A stretch of DNA of 25,567 nucleotides, from the NCBI GenBank assembly GCA_032718475.1, contig JAUCBJ010002738.1:1-25567 (forward strand). Reading direction: 5' to 3'. The translations under genes were made by a program, and so were the position numbers. This stretch comes from Nemertoderma westbladi. Its lineage: Eukaryota > Xenacoelomorpha > Nemertodermatida > Nemertodermatidae. The notes under the pieces are model-generated. The model was not told where the DNA came from. It was given only the letters and a program-made list of their open reading frames with translations, and did not search any database. Positions 1-9,900 of the stretch are shown here, one piece after another. The stretch's first letter is position 1. Each line of letters begins with the position of its first letter.

Positions 1-3000
1 CACGGAGGAATCATAAGGAGTGCACAGCTAGAGGGAGACGAATGGAGGAATCATAAGGAGTGCACAGCTAGAGGGAGACGGTCGGAGGAATCATAAGGAG
101 TGCACAGCTAGAGGGAGACCGTCGGAGGAATCATAAGGAGTGCACAGCTAGAGGGAGACGGTCGGAGGAATCATAAGGAGTGCACAGCTAGAGGGAGACG
201 GACGGAGGAATCATAAGGAGTGCACAGCTAGAGGGAGACGGACGGAGGAATCATAAGGAGTGCATAGCTAGGGGGAGACGGATGGAGGAATCATAAGGAG
301 TGCACAGCTAGAGGGAGACGGACGGAGGAATCATAAGGAGTGCACAGCTAGAGGGAGACGGACGGAGGAATCAGAAGGAGTGCACAGCTAGAGGGAGACG
401 CATGGAGGAATCATAAGGAGTGCACAGCTAGAGGGAGACGGACGGGGGAATCAATCATAAGGAGTGCACAGCTAGAGGGAGACGGACGGAGGAATCATAA
501 GGAGTGCACAGCTAGAGGGAGACGGACGGAGGAATCATAAGGAGTGCACAGCTAGAGGGAGACGGACGGAGGAATCATAAGGAGTGCACAGCTAGAGGGA
601 GACGAATGGAGGAATCATAAGAAGTGCACAGCTAGAGGGAGACGGTCGGAGGAATCATAAGAAGTGCACAGCTAGAGGGAGACCGTCGGAGGAATCATAA
701 GGAGTGCACAGCTAGAGGGAGACGGTCGGAGGAATCATAAGGAGTGCACAGCTAGAGGGAGACGGACGGAGGAATCATAAGGAGTGCACAGCTAGAGGGA
801 GACGGACGGAGGAATCATAAGGAGTGCACAGCTACAGGGAGACGGACGGAGGAATCATAAGGAGTGCACAGCTAGAGGGAGACGGACGGAGGAATCATAA
901 GGAGTGCACAGCTAGAGGGAGACGCATGGAGGAATCATAAGGAGTGCACAGCTAGAGGGAGACGGACGGGGGAATCAATCATAAGGAGTGCACAGCTAGA
1001 GGGAGACGGTCGGAGGAATCATAAGGAGTGCACAGCTAGAGGGAGACGGACGGAGGAATCATAAGGAGTGCACAGCTAGAGGGAGACGGTCGGAGGAATC
1101 ATAAGGAGTGCACAGCTAGAGGGAGACGGTCGGAGGAATCATAAGGAGTGCACAGCTAGAGGGAGACGCATGGAGGAATCATAAGGAGTGCACAGCTAGA
1201 GGGAGACGGACGGGGGAATCAATCATAAGGAGTGCACAGCTAGAGGGAGACGGTCGGAGGAATCATAAGGAGTGCACAGCTAGAGGGAGACGGACGGGGG
1301 AATCAATCATAAGGAGTGCACAGCTAGAGGGAGACGGTCGGAGGAATCATAAGGAGTGCACAGCTAGAGGGAGACGCACGGAGGAATCATAAGGAGTGCA
1401 CAGCTAGAGGGAGACGGACGGAGGAATCATAAGGAGTGCACAGCTAGAGGGAGACGCATGGAGGAATCATAAGGAGTGCACAGCTAGAGGGAGACGGACG
1501 GGGGAATCAATCATAAGGAGTGCACAGCTAGAGGGAGACGGTCGGAGGAATCATAAGGAGTGCACAGCTAGAGGGAGACGCACGGAGGAATCATAAGGAG
1601 TGCACAGCTAGAGGGAGACGGTCGGAGGAATCATAAGGAGTGCACAGCTAGAGGGAGACGCACGGAGGAATCATAAGGAGTGCACAGCTACAGGGAGACG
1701 GACGGGGGAATCAATCATAAGGAGTGCACAGCTAGAGGGAGACGGTCGGAGGAATCATAAGGAGTGCACAGCTAGAGGGAGACGCACGGAGGAATCATAA
1801 GGAGTGCACAGCTAGAGGGAGACGGACGGAGGAATCATAAGGAGTGCACAGCTAGAGGGAGACGCATGGAGGAATCATAAGGAGTGCACAGCTAGAGGGA
1901 GACGGACGGGGGAATCAATCATAAGGAGTGCACAGCTAGAGGGAGACGGTCGGAGGAATCATAAGGAGTGCACAGCTAGAGGGAGACGCACGGAGGAATC
2001 ATAAGGAGTGCACAGCTAGAGGGAGACGGTCGGAGGAATCATAAGGAGTGCACAGTTAGAGGGAGACGCACGGAGGAATCATAAGGAGTGCACAGCTAGA
2101 GGGAGACGGACGGAGGAATCATAAGGAGTGCACAGCTAGAGGGAGACGGACGGATGAATCATAAGGAGTGCACAGCTAGAGGGAGACGCACGGAGGAATC
2201 ATAAGGAGTGCACAGCTAGAGGGAGACGGATGGATGAATCATAAGGAGTGCACAGCTAGAGGGAGACGCACGGAGGAATCATAAGGAGTGCACAGCTAGA
2301 GGGAGACGCACGGAGGAATCATAAGGAGTGCACAGCTAGAGGGAGACGAATGGAGGAATCATAAGGAGTGCACAGCTAGAGGGAGACGGTCGGAGGAATC
2401 ATAAGGAGTGCACAGCTAGAGGGAGACCGTCGGAGGAATCATAAGGAGTGCACAGCTAGAGGGAGACGGTCGGAGGAATCATAAGGAGTGCACAGCTAGA
2501 GGGAGACGGACGGAGGAATCATAAGGAGTGCACAGCTAGAGGGAGACGGACGGAGGAATCATAAGGAGTGCATAGCTAGGGGGAGACGGATGGAGGAATC
2601 ATAAGGAGTGCACAGCTAGAGGGAGACGGACGGAGGAATCATAAGGAGTGCACAGCTAGAGGGAGACGGACGGAGGAATCAGAAGGAGTGCACAGCTAGA
2701 GGGAGACGCATGGAGGAATCATAAGGAGTGCACAGCTAGAGGGAGACGGACGGGGGAATCAATCATAAGGAGTGCACAGCTAGAGGGAGACGGACGGAGG
2801 AATCATAAGGAGTGCACAGCTAGAGGGAGACGGACGGAGGAATCATAAGGAGTGCACAGCTAGAGGGAGACGGACGGAGGAATCATAAGGAGTGCACAGC
2901 TAGAGGGAGACGAATGGAGGAATCATAAGAAGTGCACAGCTAGAGGGAGACGGTCGGAGGAATCATAAGGAGTGCACAGCTAGAGGGAGACCGTCGGAGG

Positions 3001-4612
3001 AATCATAAGGAGTGCACAGCTAGAGGGAGACGGTCGGAGGAATCATAAGGAGTGCACAGCTAGAGGGAGACGGACGGAGGAATCATAAGGAGTGCACAGC
3101 TAGAGGGAGACGGACGGAGGAATCATAAGGAGTGCACAGCTACAGGGAGACGGACGGAGGAATCATAAGGAGTGCACAGCTAGAGGGAGACGGACGGAGG
3201 AATCATAAGGAGTGCACAGCTAGAGGGAGACGCATGGAGGAATCATAAGGAGTGCACAGCTAGAGGGAGACGGACGGGGGAATCAATCATAAGGAGTGCA
3301 CAGCTAGAGGGAGACGGTCGGAGGAATCATAAGGAGTGCACAGCTAGAGGGAGACGGACGGAGGAATCATAAGGAGTGCACAGCTAGAGGGAGACGGTCG
3401 GAGGAATCATAAGGAGTGCACAGCTAGAGGGAGACGGTCGGAGGAATCATAAGGAGTGCACAGCTAGAGGGAGACGCATGGAGGAATCATAAGGAGTGCA
3501 CAGCTAGAGGGAGACGGACGGGGGAATCAATCATAAGGAGTGCACAGCTAGAGGGAGACGGTCGGAGGAATCATAAGGAGTGCACAGCTAGAGGGAGACG
3601 GACGGAGGAATCATAAGGAGTGCACAGCTAGAGGGAGACGCATGGAGGAATCATAAGGAGTGCACAGCTAGAGGGAGACGGACGGGGGAATCAATCATAA
3701 GGAGTGCACAGCTAGAGGGAGACGGTCGGAGGAATCATAAGGAGTGCACAGCTAGAGGGAGACGGACGGAGGAATCATAAGGAGTGCACAGCTAGAGGGA
3801 GACGGTCGGAGGAATCATAAGGAGTGCACAGCTAGAGGGAGACGGTCGGAGGAATCATAAGGAGTGCACAGCTAGAGGGAGACGCATGGAGGAATCATAA
3901 GGAGTGCACAGCTAGAGGGAGACGGACGGGGGAATCAATCATAAGGAGTGCACAGCTAGAGGGAGACGGTCGGAGGAATCATAAGGAGTGCACAGCTAGA
4001 GGGAGACGGACGGAGGAATCATAAGGAGTGCACAGCTAGAGGGAGACGCATGGAGGAATCATAAGGAGTGCACAGCTAGAGGGAGACGGACGGGGGAATC
4101 AATCATAAGGAGTGCACAGCTAGAGGGAGACGGACGGAGGAATCATAAGGAGTGCACAGCTAGAGGGAGACGCACGGAGGAATCATAAGGAGTGCACAGC
4201 TAGAGGGAGACGGATGGATGAATCATAAGGAGTGCACAGCTAGAGGGAGACGCACGGAGGAATCATAAGGAGTGCACAGCTAGAGGGAGACGGACGGATG
4301 AATCATAAGGAGTGCACAGCTAGAGGGAGACGGACGGAGGAATCATAAGGAGTGCACAGCTAGAGGGAGACGGACGGAGGAATCATAAGGAGTGCACAGC
4401 TAGAGGGAGACGGACGGAGGAATCATAAGGAGTGCACAGCTAGAGGGAGACGGACGGAGGAATCATAAGGAGTGCACAGCTAGAGGGAGACGGATGGAGG
4501 AATCATAAGGAGTGCACAGCTAGAGGGAGACGGACGGAGGAATCATAAGGAGTGCACAGCTAGAGGGAGACGGACGGGGGAATCAATCATAAGGAGTGCA
4601 CAGCAAAAGGGA
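1..4612. repeat. 40-bp minisatellite array (at least 114 units), left edge outside window
   Basis: The unit runs GGAGGAATCATAAGGAGTGC then ACAGCTAGAGGGAGACGGAC, with period 40. A 44-bp variant carries an extra AATC (for example near 445, 969, 1211, 1499). Units differ mostly at the two or three bases after GAGACG (gac, gtc, cac, cat, aat). The array ends at 4612, where CAGCTAGAGGG becomes CAGCAAAAGGG. In the sense direction of the gene (minus), each unit reads GTCTCCCTCTAG|CTGTGCAC, an acceptor-like pyrimidine tract plus AG. It lies in intron 8. There are no spacers, so it is not CRISPR. Confidence 0.97.
2309..3598. repeat. Second copy of a 1.29-kb block of the 40-bp array
   Basis: Positions 1-1290 recur here at a constant offset of 2308. 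Diagnostic variants all match: the CATAGCTAGG unit (261/2569), the AGAAGG unit (373/2681), the TACAGGG unit (833/3141) and the 44-bp units (441/2749, 963/3271, 1211/3519). I found one difference, at 662 (A) versus 2970 (G). The match ends where the first copy has a 44-bp unit after 1288 and the second has an ordinary one. Confidence 0.9.
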
Positions 4613-4689
4613 GACGCAAAGACAGTAGATATCCAGACTCAGCATGCGGATGCTAAACAATAATTAGTAAACAAATAAGTATTGCGCTC

Positions 4690-6835
4690 TAATGGGGTTG
4701 ACTTGTCTGTGTAATGCGCTGTAATGGGGTTGACTTGTCTGTTTAATGCGTCGTAATGGTATTGATCGGAGTAGCACGCCTGTGTAATGCGCTGTAATGG
4801 TGTTGACTTGTCTGTGTAATGCGCTGTAATGGGGTTGACTTGTCTGTTTAATGCGTTGTAATGGTATTGACCGGTGTAGCACGCCTGTGTAATGCGCTGT
4901 AATGGTGTTGACTTACCGGTGTAGCACGTCTGTGTAATGTGCTGTAATGGTTTCGACTTACTGGTGAAGCACATCCGTGTAATGCACTGTAATGGTGTTG
5001 ACATACCGGTGTAGCACGTCTGTGTAATGCGCTGTAATGGTGTTGACTTACCTGTGTAGCACGCCTGTGTAATGCGCTGTAATGGTGACTTACCGTTGTA
5101 GCACGTCTGTGTAATGCGCTGTAATGGGTTGACTTACCGGTGTAGCACGATTGTGTAATGCGCTGTAATGGTGTTGTTGACTTACCGGTGTAGTATGTCT
5201 GTGTAATGCCCTGTAATGGTGTTGACATCCCGGTGTAGCACATCTGTGTAATGTGCTGTAATGGTGTTGATTTACCGATGTAGCACGTCTGTGTAATGGG
5301 CTGTAATGGTGTTGACTTACCGGTGTAGTATGTCTGTGTAATGCGATGTAATGGTGTTGACATCCCGGTTTAGCACGTCTGTGTAATGCGCTGTAATGGT
5401 GTTGACTTACAGGTGTAAAAACGTTTGTGTAATGCGCTATTATGGTGTTGACTTACCGGTGTAGCACGTCAGTGTAATGCGCTGTAATGGTGTTGATTTA
5501 CCGATGTAACACGTCTGTGTAATGGGCTGTAATGGTGTTGACATCCCGGTGTAGCACGTCTGTGTAATGCGCTGTAATGGTGTTGATTTACCGATGTAGC
5601 ACGTCTGTGTAATGCGCTGTAATGGTGTTGACTCACCGGTGTAGCACGTCTGTGTAATGCGCTGTAATGGTGTTGATTTACCGATGTAGCACGTCTGTGT
5701 AATGCGCTGTAATGGTGTTGTTGACTTACCGGTGTAGTATGTCTGTGTAATGCGCTGTAATGGTGTTGACATCCCGGTTTAGCACGTCTGTGTAATGCGC
5801 TGTAATGGTGTTGGCTTACCGGTGTAGCACGTCTGTGTAATGGGCTGTAATGGTGTTGGCTTACCGGTGTAGCACGTCTGTGTAATGGGCTGTAATGGTG
5901 TTGACATCCCGGTGTAGCACGTCTGTGTAATGTGCTGTAATGGTTTCGACTTACTGGTGAAGCACATCCGTGTAATGCACTGTAATGGTGTTGACATACC
6001 GGTGTAGCACGTCTGTGTAATGCGCTGTAATGGTGTTGACTTACCTGTGTAGCACGCCTGTGTAATGCGCTGTAATGGTGACTTACCGTTGTAGCACGTC
6101 TGTGTAATGCGCTGTAATGGGTTGACTTACCGGTGTAGCACGATTGTGTAATGCGCTGTAATGGTGTTGTTGACTTACCGGTGTAGTATGTCTGTGTAAT
6201 GCGCTGTAATGGCGTTGACATCCCGGTGTAGCACATCTGTGTAATGCGCTGTAATGGTGTTGACTTACCTGTGTAGCACGCGTGTGTAATGCGCTGTAAT
6301 GGTGACTTACCGTTGTAGCACGTCTGTGTAATGCGCTGTAATGGTGTTGACTTACAGGTGTAGCACGTCAGTGTAATGCGCTGTATTGGGGTTAAGTTAC
6401 CGGTGTAGCACGTCTGTGTAATGCACTGTAATGGTGTAGACTTACCGGTGTAGCACGTCAGTGTAATGCGCTGTAATGGTGTTGACTTACTGGTGTGGCA
6501 CGTCTGTGTAATGCGCTGTTTTGGTGTAGACTTACCGGTATAGCACGTCAGTGTAATGAACTGTAATGGTGTAGACTTACCGGTGTAGCACGTCTGTTTA
6601 ATGCGCTGTTTTGGTGTAGACTTACCGGTGTAGCACGTCAGTGTAATGCGCTGTAATGGTGTTGACTTACTGGTGTGGCACGTCTGTGTAATGCGCTGTT
6701 TTGGTGTAGACTTACCGGTGTAGCACGTCAGTGTAATGCGCTGTAATGGTGTTGACTTACTGGTGTGGCACGTCTGTGTAATGCGCTGTTTTGTTGTAGA
6801 CTTACCGGTGTAGCACGTCAGTGTAATGCGCTGTC
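4690..6835. repeat. 45-bp minisatellite array seeded on the exon 8 splice donor
   Basis: About 48 units of period 45, with shortened 30-bp units at the left end (4690-4860). On the minus strand each unit holds ACAGCGCATTACAC, then GCTACACCGGTAAGTC. The right-most unit is the end of exon 8 itself. Because 45 is a multiple of three, several frames stay open by chance and produce long but meaningless reading frames. Variants of the donor (GTAAATC, GTATGTC, GGGATGTC) are spread among the units. Confidence 0.95.
5909..6201. repeat. Duplicated block within the 45-bp array
   Basis: This block repeats 4916-5208 at an offset of 993. Shared private variants include TTTCGACTTACTGGTGAAGC, the shortened unit GGTGACTTACCGTTG and the GGTGTTGTTGAC insertion. 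The array therefore grew by multi-unit as well as single-unit duplications. Confidence 0.85.
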
Positions 6836-6913
6836 TTAGCTTCAATTTCTTTCTCTTGAGGAAGATTTGTTGGCCCCATTATTAGCAATGGATTTCTCGA
6901 TGCAATTGCCAAT
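6806..6913 (-). CDS. Coding exon 8; its 3' end lies inside a minisatellite
   Basis: The acceptor is TTATGTCTTTGTAG|ATTGGC. The reading is LAIASRNPLLIMGPTNLPQE, then KEIEAKTAHYTDVLHR. The first usable donor is CACCG|GTAAGT at 6806/6805, phase 2; no other good GT lies within the exon. The last 29 bases of the exon are therefore the first unit of the 45-bp array that fills the next intron. The next codon after the donor is TAA in frame, so any later donor copy would give a premature stop. Confidence 0.72.
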
Positions 6914-9900
6914 CTACAAAGACATAATATGAATAAAATTAAAATAAAATAAATAAGTATTATGGCTACAAGTAAAGGGTGATAGCAATGCAACTCAACA
7001 TCTATAAATAAATACCAACCTTAATTGAGTAACAAGTGCCGGCAAGAGTTTCTGTAAGACAGCGTCGGAATATACAGTGTGATAGAACAAGGCACTGTTA
7101 TGGAATTGCCATGTAACACTAAACTGCGCTAAATGACTAGTCTCTAACTCCGTTATCAAAGTCTCGAGATATGCTCCCGACTCGATGAGGAGATGGTAAT
7201 AGTTTAGCATCTTGACGACAATGGAACATGCGTGATCTGTGGTTGTATTACCTGGAAAACAAAATAAACAACTTATCATTGTATGGTATCAATGGAACAT
7301 GCGACGTCTCGTGTTTTTATTGCAACTCGTGATATCTCTAATGTATAAAACTGTGAGACAGAGGGAGAGGGGGGGGGGGGGGGAATTGACGCAAAATCCC
7401 ATCTCGGTGAATTAATATCCCGCATCAATGTTAATTTATCTATTAATGGAAAGGATTATCTATTAATGGAAAGGAGCAGGTTACAGTGGCAGGTTATTCT
7501 AACCAAAACAATATTTAAACGAAAGTCTATAGAACAGGTTACAGTTGTATTTTTGGTAGTAATCAGCTGTTGCTTGTGTCGATTTTTCCCCGGAGAGGGA
7601 TTATTAATATTGTAACCAATAGTTACCTATTCCTATGTGCTTCCTCAACGCGAATATAATATCCATACAGGTCTCCCTCGCGGTTTGCTCGAGTTTAATG
7701 AAGAGTTGATGGGCGTCCTGATGGGTGAGCCGGATGAGACAATAAGTTATGTGCTGAATCTCGACGTCGGATAATCCCGGATGACCGCTCGATTCCCCGG
7801 AAGCTACAGAAAGCGAATATGGGAAGGTCATTAACGAAAAGGATGAAAGGCTTGGAAACAGACGGATAAAAGATATGAAAACAGGGGGAAAAGATATGAA
7901 AACAGGGAGAAAAGATATGAACACATGGGGAAAAGATACGAAAACAGGGGGAAAAATATATGAAAACAGGGGGGGGGGGGGCATATGAAAACAGGGGGGG
8001 GGGGGGGCATATGAAAACAGGAGGAAAAAGATAAGAAAACATGGGGAAAAAAGATAGCACAGGGGGAAAACAGGGGGGAAAAAGATATGAAAACAGGGAG
8101 AAAAAAGAAGTGAAAACAGCGGGAATAAAGACATGAAAAGAGGGGGAAAAAAGATATGATAACAGGGGGGGGGGGGGGGAGATATGAAAACAGGGGGAAA
8201 AACGATATAAAAACAGGGGGGGGGGACAGAGGGAAAAAAATAAGAATCAGAGGGAAAAAAGATATGAAAACAGTGTAGAAAAGATGAGAAAACAGGGGGG
8301 AATAATATGAAAACAGGGGGGAAAAGATATGAAAACAGGGGGAAAATAGTTGTTATGAAAACAGGGGGAAAAAGATATGAAAACAGGGGGGAAAAGATAT
8401 GAAAACAAGGGGAAAAAGATATGAAAACAGGGGGGGGGGAAGATATGAAAACAGGGGGAAAAAGATAAGACAACAGGGGCAAAATAGATATGAAAACAGG
8501 GGGAAAAATATATGAAAACAGGGGGAAAAAGATATGAAAACAGGGGGGGGGGAGATATGAAAACAGGGGGAAAAAGATAAGACAACAGGGGCAAAATAGA
8601 TATGAAAACAGGGGGAAAAATATATGAAAACAGGGGGAAAAAGATATGAAAACAGGGGGGAAAAGATATGAAAACAGGGGGAAAAGGAAAGAGGATATTG
8701 GGGTTCCGATCTGGAATGTCTCCAAGGAAAACACCCCACCTATAGGTAGCACTCAGCGCTTGACTGTATATAAAGAAAAGCAGTAAAATAGAAACCTTTA
8801 TTAGTTGTCAATGGAGAATAATAAAAATAACTTTGAGTTGAGTTGTGTGAGTGTGGCTACCCAGGAAAGTATAAAAAGTTGGAAAACAGCAAATGAAATA
8901 AAGTATCAGTGCATGAGATTAATGTAAGGTAAGGCCTTGCATGGGAATAATTGAAGGTAAGGCCTTGCATGGGATTAATGGAAGGTAAGGCCTTGCATGA
9001 GATTAATGTAAGGTAAGGCCTTGCATGGGAATAATTGAAGGTAAGGCCTTGCATGGGATTAATGGAAGGTAATGCCTTGCATGGGATTAATGGAAGGTAA
9101 GGCCTTGCGCTTGCATAGGATTAATGGAAGGTAATGCCTTGCATGGGATTAATGTAAGGTAAGAACTTGCATGGGATTAATGGAAGGTAAGGCCTTGCAT
9201 GGGATTAATGGAAGGTAAGGCCTTGCATGGGATTAATGTAAGGTAAGGCCTTGCATGGGAATAATTGAAGGTAAGGCCTTGCATGGGATTAATGGAAGGT
9301 AAGGCCTTGCATGGGATTAATGGAAGGTAAGGCCTTGCATGGGATTAATGGAAGGTAAGGCCTTGCATGGGATTAATGGAAGGTAAGGCCTTGCATGGGA
9401 TTAATGTAAGGTAAGGCCTTGCATGGGATTAATGGAAGGTAAGGCCTTGCATGGGATTAATTGAAGGTAAGGCCTTGCATGGGATTAATGGAAGCTAAAG
9501 CCTATATTATATTTAGTAGTCTAACAACTTTTGTGGAAAATCTCTAGAAATAATAACTCTATCTACAATCGTTTTGAAGTTTCCACACCACTTGCGATTC
9601 CAAAATACTAGATATAGCGTTTAGTTTTTATAGACTTTTAGCATTTAGCATTTAGCTAGATAGCTTTTAGAAGTTATATTTGAAACGGACAGTTTGACCT
9701 CCCGACTTCCTAATGGGTATAAGTTTGAGGGCAGTCATTTCATGAGCTGATGTAGAAGATGGAGTATAACAAACCATAGTAAGTTACAAACCTTTTATTG
9801 AGTCGAGTGCGCGAGTGTGTTTGTAAAGGTTACGTACTGTCCGTTTAACCCCCAACCATATGGCCTGCAGCTGGATATTGTTTTGGGACAGCTCCTTCGT

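Noticed and set aside
1-4612. CRISPR-like regular repeats
   Set aside because: There are no unique spacers; units abut directly. The surroundings are animal introns and retrotransposons.
5469-6845. 458-codon minus frame of 15-residue repeats (QRITQTCYTGKSTPL type)
   Set aside because: The 45-bp unit is a multiple of three and lacks stops in two frames; the reading changes frame midway and has no other content. It is a by-product of the intronic array.
7604-8752. 382-codon minus frame of FPLFSYLFPPVFIS repeats
   Set aside because: It is the translation of a pyrimidine-only minisatellite. Only its last part (exon 6) is credible coding sequence.
8700-8752. Possible exon reading GGVFSLETFQIGTPI on minus
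   Set aside because: No donor follows it, and an in-frame stop precedes it in the acceptor-compatible phase.
9699-9746. Possible extra 48-bp exon between exons 5 and 6 (minus; TALKLIPIRKSG)
   Set aside because: The phases would fit (1 to 1), with an acceptor CTACATCAG, but the donor GTCAAA is weak and exon 5 joins exon 6 in frame without it. Left open.
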